A stretch of 20,594 bases of DNA from Chromera velia (Eukaryota > Sar > Chromeraceae), in contig JAHBMJ010002270.1 in assembly GCA_018398765.1 (NCBI GenBank), positions 1-20,594 on the forward strand. Reading direction: 5' to 3'. Shown here piece after piece: positions 1 through 14,300 of the stretch. Each line of letters begins with the position of its first letter. Positions within the stretch are counted from its first letter, which is position 1. Position numbers and translations under genes: made by a program. The notes beneath the pieces are model-generated. The model ran no database searches, was not told the origin of the DNA, and saw only the letters and a list, made by a program, of their open reading frames with translations.

Positions 1-328
1 CACACACACACACATACACACACACACACACATACACACACACACACACACAGTCATTCATTCAATCTCTCTCTCTCTCGCTCTCGCTCTTTCTGTTTCT
101 TTCTTGCACACAGTCACAACCACAAAACCATAAAAACCCAGGGAATGAAGGAAGGAGAGAAAAGAATCGGAACACGTCCATTCACCAGACAAAAATGGCA
201 AGTTTCGTCTTATTCGTTTTCAATCAGTTCCTTTCACTCATTCGTTGTCTCACGGGGGCTGCCTGACCATTTCTCTAGACAGATCTTTTCCATTCTTATC
301 GCTTATTTCCCCAGTTCCTCTGACTGAC
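1..328. repeat. (CA)n and (TC)n at the left edge, intron
   Basis: Positions 1-52 are (CA)n with rare CATA interruptions, and 66-91 is mostly (TC)n. The remainder up to the e37 donor shows no convincing exon. It is the intron downstream of e37. Confidence 0.85.
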
Positions 329-457
329 TTGTATACATTCACTGCCACTGCACTAAAAACGATGGAGGCCCCAAGAAGAGTCAGGAAGAGCCCGGAGGCC
401 ACCATCTTCAGGGTGTTTCCGATCTTCAGGATGATGAAAGCTTCGTCTTGAGGGTAT
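329..457 (-). CDS. e37: membrane helix 3 exon
   Basis: The frame reads [15 protein letters not shown], then [16 protein letters not shown] and SAVAVNVYK, a convincing transmembrane helix ended by donor GTCAGT, phase 2. The upstream edge is unsure. Acceptor tccag at 457 needs phase 2, while an AG giving an exon edge at 446 would match the phase 1 of e36. The gene continues beyond the left edge. Confidence 0.55.
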
Positions 458-1031
458 CTGGAGCAGAGATGAGAAAAAGGCAGAGAAAACAAGATCATTA
501 GAGAAGCAGAAGACGGCACTCTTGGACGACTACAGACAGGATAGGCGAGGGCGAGGCCTCCAAAAAGAGTCGACGAAACTTCCGCAAAGCAGCTCTAAAC
601 TGCGGAAATGGATGATCAAACTGGAATCTCTGCACGCGCAAAAAGAAATGGGGCCCCGAATCTACTTCGCCAAGAAACAGGTGAATGAGTATAAATGAAT
701 ATATGAGTTGGTTGCGGTGGGTCATTCTCGAGATCGGCAAAGTTCTCCTGAATGAAAAAGGAATCGGCCTTCTTGGCTGGCTGGCTGACCCTGCTGTGAG
801 AAGTAAGGGTTCAAGGATGCACTCTGTAGAGAGGACGCCGTTGATCGAGGGGACCCCTGGGATCATTTCATTGAAGACTTAGTCCGGTAGGCCCTCTGGC
901 ATGTCTGCTCCCGACACTTCCATCAGTCCGATGAACCCCAGCAGAGAAAGAAAATTCAGCAGGACACCTGCATGCACACTTATTCACTCATTTGCTTGCA
1001 CACACGGACAGACAGACAGACGCACACACAT

Positions 1032-1070
<39 letters not shown>

Positions 1071-2136
1071 TGTACGCATACACGCAAAGGCAGACAGAGG
1101 CGCAGATAGACAGAGAGAATCTCAAAGTGAAGTCACCAGGGTCTTCCTGAAAAGCTGAACGGGAAAAAAGGAACTTTAATCGATCGAGCCACGACGGAAG
1201 TCTCGGAATATACATCTGAGGAGTCCATGACATCTTCAACTAATGTATGTCAGGGCCTGCATGAACACGACTGACGGATTGCGACCACGTGCGTCTTCTC
1301 GTCCTCCTCCGACGGCATGGAGTTCAGAGCCGTGTAGAAGATCACCATCGCCTGCAGAAGTGGTGAGTGCAGGACAGGAGATTTCTTTTGGACTGTTTGA
1401 GGAGAAACAGGTGTGAGAGAAACTGGCGAAGGAAATGGAGACATGCAGGGGAATGAAAAGAGGGGCAGGAAACTTCGTAGCTCAGGGAGTACGGCAGTCT
1501 CACATGCAGTGACGTTGGCCGCTGACCAAAGGAGACCCACCTGAAGTCCGAAGAATCCAAGCACCGCGTACCCAATTTGAAGACTGATGTGGTAACAGCG
1601 CGTGCAAGGAGAGTCGGAGCTGACACGGTAAAAGCTAACGTCGCATTGAGAGCACACGGGCTGCACAGACGACAAGAGAAAGGACGACACAGACCATGAT
1701 GTTTCCTCCCATCTTTGATTCCATCGTTCGATGTTTGTTTAAAGCCTCTTTCTTGGTCAAACAGAAGCTGTGCATGGATGACAAAAGACTTCTTCGCAGG
1801 TTGGTTGATCAAACAAGGGAGATGAAACAACTGATCGACTGACCCCTTGCATGCCCTCTGCACACGTGACGTTCGCCTCCACCGTTCCGTCTTCTGTTTG
1901 CATGTAGACTGTCTCCCCGCACGTCTGCCCAATCGGGCACTCAACAATGACGGCAGTGGGGAACGATTGGACAATCACGTACCTGCAGAGAGTAAGCGGA
2001 GAGAGAACTCTCCCTCAAAGAGAACGGGCCACCTGAATCGCATTTCTACGCACAAGTTTTCTTTTCTTTTCTTTTCTTCCCTTCCTTCCTTCCTTCCTTC
2101 CTGACTTCCTTTCTTTCTTCCTTCCTTCCTTCCTTC

Positions 2137-2167
<31 letters not shown>

Positions 2168-2212
2168 TGTCTCCTTGTCTCTTTGTCTCTTTGTTTCTTT
2201 GTTTGTTTGTTC

Positions 2213-2247
<35 letters not shown>

Positions 2248-5200
2248 TGTTTGTTTGTTTGTTTCTTTCTTTCTTTCTTTCTTTCGTTGATGTTCACATG
2301 TGGCGCGGTTATCCTCGGAAGCCCCTCTTTTCTCTTCTCTGCAGATGAGCAATGGAATGGACGCGAAAACAAAAGAAGTAGAACAATTTGTTGACCGGAC
2401 AGCTGACTGACCCCTCTTGTGTGGGTTGTGCGTGTTGTCCTGATTCGAAGACTTGCTCCGTCAACCCCACGTAGCTCTGTGTGTTCGCCTGCTGGAGTCT
2501 GCGTGAGGTCGCGGTAGTTGTTGTCGTGGTGACCAGAGTTCCGTCGGGCTGCAGCTCCCTCTCGTTCCCGAACATGGTCCCAGAGCAGGAAGAGAACTCG
2601 GGACAGGGAACGCACTTCCCGGAGGTTTAGAAAGAGTAATCCTCTGCATGTAGTATAGAAAGTGTACGGGAAATATCAGGGTCGTTCTATTCGACAATAA
2701 GAACGTCTAATTTTTGAGTCGAGAAACGCCATTTTTTTCTTTGAAGCTCACGAAGCGACGAAAACAAACAGGCATTGTTCTAGGTAACCGTGCAGTGAGT
2801 CAGAAAGCAAACAGAGCTTCATCCCACCAACCCTTTGATTCGGGTCGCTCCTCTGCATTGTCTGCGGGAACAAAGTAGAAGCCCTCCTTACAAGCGCACA
2901 CGCTCGGGTGTGTGCTGTCCTGGGGGCTCTGAGAGTTCTGGATACAGTCTTGGCAGACAGGATAGACCTTCGTTCTGTCTATTTGCTGCCGCTGCTCGAA
3001 GGAAATCCCCCGTAGATCCTGCCAGAATTCGGAGCTGCGGGCCAAATCAGTGAGTGACATCGACAATGAGAAGGAAGTGATGCGTCGTCGAAAAGACGTT
3101 TTGTGTGACAAACCGAAAAAAAATCAGGGCTAGCTGTTCCCTTCTTTATTTCAAATTCTCTTTATGGAAGAAGAGAAGGGTCGCTAGGTCTTCAAAACAG
3201 GCAAACTTCTCCGAACAAAAAAGGGGTCCCGAAAGACACAATCCACTCAACTGACCGGCAAATACAGGGTGCAGTCTCTGTGACCCTCTGGGATCCATAG
3301 GGGCACGGCTCCACCCTGACGACGAAGGTGCAGGAACCCAAGTTGCCCGACGTGTCGGTTGCCATCACGGTAATCAGAGACTGCCCAGGCAAGAAATTCG
3401 ACCCGCTTACTTTGCTGTAAGAAATTGATACCTGCAGAAGGCAGAAAATTTGTGGAAGAAAGATGACCCCGTCACTTGGCTCGAAGAAGCAACAGTATAT
3501 CTTTTTTCTGCTGCAAAAAAAGGATCCGTGGGGATAGACTGTCGAGTCTGAGGATAGACTGTCGAGTCTATTCAACTAAATACGCACTCAAGACTCTGCA
3601 CTTGGAATCGAATTTACTTGATTTTTCACTTCCGTATTTGTGACTAGAAAAGGCAGTGAGAGACGTCCAATGCCTACCTCAGTTGTCGTGTCGACGTTAT
3701 CAAAGACCATTGGGGCAATGGGATATTCAACAGGAAGGGGGTCGAGGAGGATTTGTTTTCGGTAGATATGGGGTGGACAGAGGATGTTGGGAGCTTCTTT
3801 GTCTGCAGAATGGCATGTAAAGAACAGAACCCTGTGACACAAAGCAAAGAAAATCGAGACAATTTAAAGAGCAAAAGTGTTCATGTAAGCAGAGGAAGGG
3901 GGAGGAATCTATACGACGTCTCAATTTAGTTCATTTTATCGACCTACAACTCTGGCATCTGAACGACGCCTCAAGCCGGAATAAAAAGAGCATTTGTGCT
4001 TTCAAACATCAACATGCCACACGAATATTTCAATCATGTCCAGGAGAAGTGGGCCACCCATCAGCATGGGCAAGTTCACCGCTGATACACACACACACAT
4101 ACACACACACACACACACAGACTGTCACTTCAAAGCTCACACACAAGCATAGATACAAAAGCGGACGCACAAATACCCTTCCACTAACCAAGAACGTGCA
4201 CCTCAAAACTGCATGACCCCGTGTTGCCCTCCGTGTCCGTGGCTGTGATGGTCACCTTGGTGGTCCCTGCAGGGAACTGCCGGGGCACTGCGGGATTGTT
4301 GAACACGTTCACGATGCCGCCGGGGTCCTCGTAGGAGGCAGACGTATAGGAGGAAATCTGGGCTGCGGCTGAGGACGGGTCGGTCATAGTAGTGAAGTCT
4401 GGGCAGTCGAACGTCGGTGGTGTGACATCTGTCGGCAAAACCAAATGATAGACACAAATAAATGTGCAGGGGAAAAAGTGAATGCAGAGGTGGGAAGCAA
4501 ATCTGCCAGGTAGAAAGACAGGAGATGTCACGAACGAACGCAATCATTCAATTGAAGACAGCCAACATTACCACATTTGAATCAGCCTCACCGGACGGAC
4601 GTTGTGGAAGAAGAAGAAGAAGAAGAAGAAGAAGGAAGAAAAAGAAGAAGAAGAAGAAGAAGAAGAAGTTCATGGTTGAAAAAACAGATAGGTTCTGACG
4701 AGAAACCTAAAAAGACCTCTCAAAAAGAAGAAAAGCTCAAGGGAATGGTCCGCGAAGCCCACTGCATCTCCAGATATTCTGCCTCAGATCGTATCTGTCT
4801 GTCTGTCTGTCCATCTGTCTATCTCTCTGGCTTCTCCTGTCGGACCTTTGCAAACAGGCGGGATGCTGTAGTCATTCCACCTCGACTCTTTCTTGAGAGG
4901 GATGGCAGAGCAGGTCTTTCCTGTGTCTCCCTGGAGTTCCAGGGGCTCAGGGCAAGCGAAGGTGACAGAGCTGCAGGCATCAATTGATAAATAAGAGTCT
5001 AGTCTAGGATTACAGAGGACAGCGAATGAAAAACGCTGCTTCAGTTCTCCATTTAGTCTGCCCCATCGCGTACGGCCCCCCGAAAAATGTGCGATCACTC
5101 AACTCTCTTGTTGGCATGCATGCATGCAGACTTACTCTCCTGTAACCCATCCATCGCCGTTGGGGGGAGAGGCCGGGCTCATAGACCCATAAGTCGGAGC

Positions 5201-7357
5201 CTCGGGAGCTGTTCCAGAACACGCAACAGCTACGCACAGGCACACACAAAAAGACACAGACATACACAGAGTATGGGGAAAGGGACAAGAAGAATGGGTG
5301 GGGCGTAGATCTAAAACCAGAAGGGTCGAGATTTCAACCCGATCTAACAGATTCAAAAATCCTTCTATCCATTCGGACCTGACCAATCAACACCCTTTCC
5401 CCCCCTCATTCTCCACAACGGGCCAACAGGAAGAGTGCCGACTGACGTTCGCATCCAGAAGTGCCCGAGTCGTCCTGCCAGACGGCTTTAGGGGGATCTG
5501 CGCCCTCCACTCCCGAACACGTCACCGTCTGACTGCCCGCCTCCAGATACCCATCGTTACACCTGCACAAACCAAAAAGGATTACAGCCAAGTCAATGCC
5601 ACAGATGAGTTTGGGGGTCAAGAGAGGCGATCAAGAACTGTACATGCATCCTGTTCAGAACAGAGACGGAAACTCAAGAGAAGGGACTGACGTGAAGACT
5701 ACGGAGTCCAGACGCTGCCAGAATGCGTTAGGCGGACTAGAAAGAGTCATCGTGCCCCCCACAGGCATACTCGGGGCCACACCACTGCATTCCACAGCTG
5801 CAGAGAAAGAAGTAACACGCATGTAGTATGTTAAAGCCCAAAGAAAAAAAGACAGACGTTCAGCCATGGGAAGTCGATGACATTTATTAAATACCGTTCT
5901 AGGACCATTTGACGGTTTTTTTCTTCGGCGGCACTCTCCTTTGGACGACTTGCTGAGAGGAGAAATTGCAAAATTGACGCTCACTCCTTTCCGTACAAAA
6001 CCATGGAGGCGGTAGAAAATGATGAAGAAGTCATAGAACAGAGGCCCCTCTACCTAAACTCAGACTGCGAACCTTCGCAGGAAGCTGAGGAGACAGGGAA
6101 ACTGGCGGTCAGTTGTGTCACCGCCTCGCACTTGATCGTGGAGCCCCCCCCCCCGGTGTTTGGGGAGAAACCAGGCGGGCAACGGAAGGTGACCTGCATC
6201 CATCCATCCATCCATCCAACCACGTTCACTCGATCAATCAAATCGATCAACACGGGACTTGACAGAAAGGAATCCGGCCAGAACCAACGGTTGTTTCCCT
6301 CAATAGTCTTCCTCCTGACTGACGCACGCACGCACACAAGCACTGACTTCAGCCCCCGTTGTTGCCACCAAGGCAGGATTTGTGTACTGGAGCCACCCTG
6401 GGTAGGGGATGCTCGGCACATTTGCGCACAGCACCGCTGCAGAAAGGGAAGTTAAGGGAGGCATGCAGCCATTAGAGAGAGAACACAGTGAAGCATAAAC
6501 TTGTTTGGAGTGCCTAATATCCTCAGGACCTTTTCATTTGCACAGTGCTAGAGTTGATGGAACAGAGCATCTTGGAGGGAAGGAGAAAAGGGGAGAATTT
6601 CAATGGGAAGGATGGTGCAATGGATCCATGTTATCCGTCTAAGCAGCAAAAAGTGTAAATCTACCCATCGTCACAAAATGCTCCATCTCCTATTACATCT
6701 CGGAACCCAAGCAGACAGTTGCAAACAAAGGACCCCGCTGTGTCCACACAAGTTGCCGTCCGCTCAATCCCCCCAGTCGGGTGATCATATCTGCAGGTGT
6801 GCATAAACCCACACGGGGTCCATTTGAAGCGACCCACTAGCAGATGCATCCGACCACTTCGGTAAGATGGACTCAAACAAATGCAAAAAGAAAAAGCGAC
6901 CGCAACGGCATGTCTCTTATTGCTGTATCTTCTGAAAGATCCCTTCGCCGCCTAGGCAAAGGCTATCTGTCTCTAAGTAAAATTTTCTCCATTTGACGCT
7001 TTTGTATGCCTCGTCCGCCCGTCTTCCTTGTGAAGGAAGAGAGTCGAGTCAAGGAGGGCAAAAAAAAAGCAACACGCAACCAGAGAAGGAGGCTGACCGA
7101 ATCGAACAACCGTGCAGTTGTAGTGTGCACTCGTCCCGATCTGTGCACACACGCAAACGTTCAGTCTATTTCTGTCTCCACTCTTCAGAATCTCAGACTG
7201 GCTCACTGATTCACTCGGCTCACATAACGTCACGCAGTCAGTCAGCCACTCACTCACTCACTCCCTTGCGAGGTCACTGAAATACTCTTTTGGCCCATAT
7301 CCGCGCGCGCACGCGCATACACACATACACACACACACATACACACACACACAGAGA

Positions 7358-7411
<54 letters not shown>

Positions 7412-10096
7412 CATGGGTGTTGGTTACATTGGCACAACGGAAAATGCTCGAAAGCGACCTTCTGCCTCTCTGTCTCTCTAGCTGAGATACAAAAAGCTAC
7501 CAACCACAAATGTCGTTGCTCCCCAAGGTCAGATTCAAAGAATTTGCCGGACACGTGCAGGCAACCGAGACGTCCACTTGCACGGCACCCCCGGTGCTAG
7601 CCGCCCGAATGTCGTAGAACTCTCCAGGGGTTCCCTGAGGCCAAGATTTACAGAAGAAAGAATCGTCAGAGGATGATGGAGGGAAAAGAAGCTGCAAAAA
7701 AAAAGGATGTACTTGGAACAAATTGCCCAAAGACTTTCTAATGTCCCGCGACCTCGAAGCAAAAGCCTGGCTCTGAATATGTTGGTGGATATCGGTCGTG
7801 AAATGCACTTCTCGATTGACCCCCTTTTCCGGCGTCTCTTCCCATCCTCTTTCACCCTGTCTCCGCCACTCACCGTCAAGCCAATTGTTGAGGTGAGAGG
7901 GTTCGACGCACAGTTTGAATCATCCGTTGCGTTGCCCCTGCAGAGATCATCAAGGCGCACAGTCACTTTTTTTGCAACGCAGTCTGCAGGTGGAAAAAGG
8001 GGGCCCGACTGCTATCCAGTGGACTGCGATAAAGTACGGTCTGAACGTTAACGGAGCAAACAGACAGGCTGTGCCTTGTAATTGAGTGTCAAAAAGAGAT
8101 TACGGCAATCATAATGAAGACCATCTTCATGCTGTCGCAAACACGCCTTTTACAATGAATGCGTGCTGCCACACTTGGATCTAAGCTGACCGACCAGCAC
8201 GTTGTGTTGGCCAGATTCGCCACAAAGATCCCAGTGTCCTGCGTCGTTATGGCGTTGCAGGTTGAGGCGTTGAAGGCCTTGTTGGGTAACGTCTGAACGC
8301 CCACCTGCAGATCGCAGAGGGCCAGAAAAGGGATTGAAAGAGCCTGCTCTGCATAACTTTTGCATCGTCTGAATCTGCTGAAACCTTTCTGTTCTGAATA
8401 CAGATACACTTCGGACTTCGATCCATCATTTTCCCAAATGCAATGAAGCGCCTAAAGTCAGTCCCACAGATTCAAAGCAGAGACCTTTGTCTCATATTCC
8501 TGCAGGCACAGAATTCTAGTTATGACGCCAGCGTGTGCTCAACTCCCTCTCCAAAAAGAATGTATTTCATTGTCGACTGCTACCCCCGTTCGACAGGTCT
8601 GTTTCCTCATCGAGCCTCGATTTCTTCACTCACTCACTCATTCATTCATTTATCCATTCATCCATTCAATCAATCAATCAATCAATGAATCAATCACTCA
8701 CTGACTCACTCACTCACTCAATCAATCAATCACTCACTCAATCAATCACTCACTGACTCACTCACTCACTCACTCAATCACTCACTCACTCAATCACTCA
8801 ACCAATCACTCAATCAATCAATCAATCAATCACTGAATCACTCACTCACTCACTCATTCAATCAATCAATCAATCAATCACTCACTCACTCAATCAATCA
8901 CTCACTGCCTCACTCACTCACTTACTCAATTAATCAATCAATCACTCACTCATTCACTCAATCACTCAATCAATCAATCAATCACTCACTCACTCAATCA
9001 ATCAATCAATCACTCATTCACTCAATCAATCAATCAATCAATCATTCAATCGATCGATCAATCAATCAATCAATCAATCACTCAATCAATCAATCACTTG
9101 AATAAGTGATCACAACAGCTTACGAAGAAAGGATCTGGCATGTTCAACCGGAGAACTGAAGCCCGAGAGTTCACCTCAAAGAGGCATACGTCGGGAGGGA
9201 CTCCGTTGACGACGTTTCTGCATAAAGGGGGGATGCATGTAAGTGAGTCGGGCAACGAAAACAAGGATGGGAAGGAGCAGGCAGAGCAGACCACTGTGCT
9301 ACTGTGTGGCAACTGCCGAGCGCACATGACAGACTGGTTCACTGACCGACCTTTGGAATGCCATGGAGGTTCCGTAGGGCACGTGGAGACTCTTTATGCA
9401 GAAGACACCACTCCCCCTGAACCCTGTATTACACGTATAGTAGAAACTACCCGCCGTGTTCGTGCATCCGGCCTGGATGTCGCAGTTGTGTGCGGCAATA
9501 GTACATTCATTTACGTCTGCAGATAGAGAGACGTGCATTCGATATCTTTCTTGGATATTTCTAATGGTATTGCCTCTTACTGTAGTGTAATTCAACGAAA
9601 AACCATGGAAGCATCCGGGGATTGATAATTGTTGGTCAGATGGTGATGCGTGGGAGCAGAGATGGGCAGGAAGTCTAGACAGGAAGTTGGGGGGGCACCT
9701 CAACGAGGCAGATGAATGAATGACGAGCCGAGACAGGTGCCGAGCGCGCGAAGATCTTGGCTGTCGCTCGCAGACTGACCGAAGCACGTGATGCCACTGT
9801 CAGTCGTGGAGTATCCGAGAGGGCAGGAGCAGGAGAAGGAGCCGTACGTGTTGTTACAGGTGGCCAGAGAGTGGCAATCGTCCAGATTCAATTAGCATTC
9901 ATCTGAATATGCATCATGCAATCATGATTGAAGACCATATAAACATGTGAAGGAAAGGATAATCTCAACTTGACTCTCGGCATCTGTTTCAATCTAGGCC
10001 AGGTCTACGCGACACTGCCTCGATCTGCAGGGCATTTGAGATTCTGCCCATCTGTATTCTCGCAATTTTCTCTCTTTCTCTCTTTCTCTTTCTCTC

Positions 10097-10173
<77 letters not shown>

Positions 10174-10419
10174 TTCTCTCTTTCTCTCTCTCTTTCTCTC
10201 TTTCTCTCTCTCTTTCTCTCTTTATGCCAACCTGCCTGCCACGAAATCTGATCTATTTTTCCTCTCCCATTTGTTTCCTTCTGAATCACCCACCTGCACA
10301 AAACGTTCCCGGACCGAAAAGGCCGGAGTCACAGAGGCACGTGAAGGAGCCCCAAGTGTCGTTGCAGGTCGCGTTGAGGTCACAGTCGTGAAGGGGAACC
10401 GCGCACTCGTCGATGTCTG

Positions 10420-10450
<31 letters not shown>

Positions 10451-11285
10451 CCATCCATCCATCCACCCATCCACCCTCGCATCCATATTCAGAAGAAACA
10501 CTCCATCGTGTCGCCGATCAGAACAACGGATGCTTATACTTTTTCCGAAAAAAGTTCCACGTGCAAATGCAAAAGGGGGAAAGCTAGAGAGAAGACCGCC
10601 CGGAGACGGTGACGAAGAAAGACAAGGAGAGACACAGATGGAGCATGGAAGCAACTTCCTGACAAGAAATCGGATTTTGGTGCATGTAGGCTGACTCATG
10701 CATTGTGTTCCGTTGGGCAGTCCCGCAACCACTCCTGTGTCATTGAACCCGGCATTGCAGTCGCACTCGAACGACCCGTTTGTGTTTGAACAGAGGGCCT
10801 CGATGTGACAGTCGTGAAATGACGGTTGGCACTCGTCAAAATCTGCATAGACATAGGGTACAGATGCTTTTCGGGACATCGATCAGATCAGGATGCTGAC
10901 AACGTACCATGCAGTATTACAAAAACAACTGTGGTCCGACAATTCATATATCGTGGCAGAAGACAAAGCCTTCACGCTTTCATTGGCTTTTTTAAGAATG
11001 CAAAAGTCGATCAGTAAATCACTCGCTCACTTTTTCACTTCCTAGTACATTTTTATGCAATCAAGCTTTCAAAGATGCAGCGCTTAACATCCCATCTTTG
11101 CCAGTCTGTCATTTGTCTATCTGTCAGTCCAACTGTCTACAGGCTCTGCCTTCACGACGGACCATCGCACAGGACTCCCGTTCCGTTAAAACCCAGATTG
11201 CATGCGCACAGAAAGCTGCCAACGGTGTTGTTGCAGGCCACATTTGGGTCACAGTTGTCGGTGCTTAGATTGTACTCATGAGAAT

Positions 11286-11325
<40 letters not shown>

Positions 11326-11346
11326 ATACACATGCATACACACACA

Positions 11347-11384
<38 letters not shown>

Positions 11385-14300
11385 CACGGACAGAGATAGG
11401 GACAGGGACAGAGACAGACACAGCCACGGCCGGCCCAATTAAATGGTCAGAGACCAGTCACCACAGAGAAAGACGCCCGTGGCAAGCTAAACGGACAGAC
11501 ACTCGGAGCGACGAGAATAACGTGAAGCAGATAGACGAATATAAAAATAGACAGACAGACAAAGAGACAGACAGACAAACAGAGAGACAGACAGACAAAC
11601 AGACAGAGAGACAGACAGACAGACAGATAGACAGACAGACAGAGAGACAGAAAGGACGTACAAAGGGAGAGAAAGCAGCAGAGAGAACCCGATGCGGAGG
11701 ACACTGAAGGAAGGAGGGAGGAACGAGAATCTAGGATAAAAAGGAGGAAACCGCGCCCTCACTCAGAAACGGTAGCAAGGAGGGAGGGAGGACAGAGGAC
11801 CGACGTACGTACCTTCACACAGGGTTCCGTTGCCCTGGTACCCGGCGTTACACGGACAGAGGAAGGACCCGATCACGTTCAGGCAGGTGGTGTTGAAGTG
11901 GCAGTCGTCGGTGCCAAGAGCACACTCATCGACATCTGGAATTGGATGTGGAGAGAAAGAAAAACGCGATGTCAGAATAAAGTTAAAGGCAATCGACATT
12001 GCAAAGCCTCGATGGGGACGCACCCGATGAGCACCCTAAGAGTGAGGGTGATCACTCGAATATAAAACAAAATCAGCTGCACCAGACACGAGATGTGTCT
12101 GAGCCAAGTCGGCCAAGAGGTAGGAAAGGCAGGCGGGAGTCTCGAAACAGCAGAAAGAAAGAGTTCATCGATATGATGAGGACTTCGACATACGAGAGAG
12201 AAATGATACAGGCCATAATATTTAAAAATGTGAAACTGAGTTTGTGTTCAGACAGACCGACCCGAGCAATTCCCGCTGAGTCCGTTGCCCGAGAACCCTT
12301 CATTGTAAGCGCAGGTGAAGCTCCCGACTGTGTTGTTGCACGTCGTGTTGAAGTCACAATTGTGGACAGACGAGTTGGCACACTCGTTAACATCTGCAAA
12401 CAAACAAAGACAGAAACAGAAATTCTCACTTGACTTTCAGGAGCACAAGAGACGACGGTCCCTTTCACGACTTTTTTAAAAAAATGGTAAATTGCGGCTT
12501 CAAGGGAGGGGATCTGAGGCAGACGGAAGGATGGAAAGAGACTGAATGGATGCAAAAAGTGAGTGAGATCACCTCCTGGTCTGTGCGGGAGAGTTCTTGG
12601 GATTGGTCACCCTCCATAAGCCCCCATACCTGTGCAAAGCGTTCCGTTGCCCTCGTATCCAAGGTTGCACGTGCAGGCAAATGAGCCGTTCGTATTTGCA
12701 CAGGCCGCCAGGAGATCGCAGTCGTGTACCCCTGCCATGCACTCGTCCAGCTCTACAGAGACAAGCGGAAAGCTGGAGCTGCCTCTTATAACAAACAAGA
12801 GGATGCATGCTTCAGGAGGAGCATGTAAAGCGTAGTTGTCAAGAAAACCGACAGGCATCGGGTAACTTGCAACGGAAACTCATGGCCAGACGTTGTCGTT
12901 ATTCTGTGGTGCTCGAAAGCTTACAGGAATAAGCAGAATCGATTGGCAGAAACGATGCCGCTCTCTGTAGCAGGACAGAAATGGCGAATAAAACACTTTC
13001 AGAGAGACACCGGGCAACTGTATGGAGAATCAGAAAACCCTCGGATCTCTCAACGCCCACCGACCTGTGATGCCGACTGCGAGAAGATGCGCTTGACCCC
13101 CACTTGCGTAATAAGGGGTCGGACTTTGAATTCTTCTGATGAGGAAACGGAAGAATCTGAAGGGACCCGTTCAGACGTCCACCGGGTATGTTTTCGTCTC
13201 CGAAACGTCCCAGTTAGTCACACCGCTGAAAGAGTGGAGAGTCGTCCACGGTCCGTCAGTGCTATTCGCCCCCAACACATTCATCGATGAAGAGTTTTGC
13301 ATTTCGCAGCAGTCATCCCGCGCTTGCCATGTGTATCCGCCGAGTGTGATATAGCAGGGTGTTTGCAGAATAATTTGGAAGTCAGACTCGGTGGCTGTGT
13401 CTAGACCTGCGACCAGCGGACTGGATGGCGAGTGAAAGGGGTAGTCCTGGAGGCTGTTGTCAAAGAGAGACAAGGGAATGCACTCATTCGATACTACGGT
13501 CTCGACCAGACCTGGATTGTTAAGCCAATCGTTGGGGGTAAAAACGCGATACTCTCCTGGACACACGTCTCCAAAGTAGTCTTTGAACACCGTGACGTGA
13601 CCACCAAAGAGAGTGGTGTTGTCCTTCGTCCAGGTAAACCCGAGCTGGTCGCCCCTCCCGATGTCGGTGGGTGGAACTCGAATGCGACACACCACTCCGT
13701 CTCCATCTAATCCACCGTTGCAGGCGCACGTGAAACTCCCGTTTGTGTTCGTGCAGGTCGCTTGGAGATCGCAGTTATACATGCCGGCCGCGCATTCATC
13801 ATACTCTGCATTCATGCATGCGCCAGTTGCTGATTCATACGCATGTATTCTTGAAAGATGGGGACTCCAGGCAGGCAGAACACCGTCACTCATGAAGTAA
13901 ATGAATGATGCATGCAAAAGAAGAAGAGAAGACAGGAAAACAAGAATGAGGGAGGTTCCCATGGACGTACTTCCCTTGGATGAAAGTTCCAATGAAATGA
14001 CGTCACAGATTCATGCAAGCTGAGCACGACAGACCTGAAACAGAAGCGCCATACAAGAATGCCTGGGCCCCTCCGGTCCACCCAGCGGCATCTTGGTTGA
14101 CCCTTCTAATTGTGAATCGAAAGAACCTGAAGGGCCCGATCTCAGATGACGGACGGAAGATCTTCTGTTCCCCCAGCTTCCAGTCAGTCATGTTACTGTA
14201 CGAGTGCAAAACCGTCCATGGACCTTCAGTTGTGTTGGCCCCCGATACGTTCATTGCCGAGGGGTTCTGCCCCATGCAGCAGTTGCTTCGACTCTCCCAT

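Noticed and set aside
1250..1690. The TGA shortly after e34 as the true C-terminus
   Set aside because: A GTCAGT donor lies just before it, and its phase leads exactly into a hydrophobic exon (e35). I judged splicing more likely, but cDNA could reverse this.
2046..2615. Lys/Glu-rich protein encoded by the 189-residue ORF
   Set aside because: Most of it is translation of the polypyrimidine repeat at 2056-2285. The part over 2412-2643 is in a different frame from the Cys-rich exon.
8627..9097. CRISPR-like or satellite array
   Set aside because: The period is 4 bp with no spacers. It is a simple tetranucleotide repeat in an intron.
9140..9526. 128-residue plus-strand ORF and other long plus-strand ORFs (for example 6003-6455 and 14531-14935)
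   Set aside because: They lie opposite minus-strand exons or microsatellites and show no domain pattern. The opposite strand has EGF, Sushi or discoidin-like signatures with splice sites.
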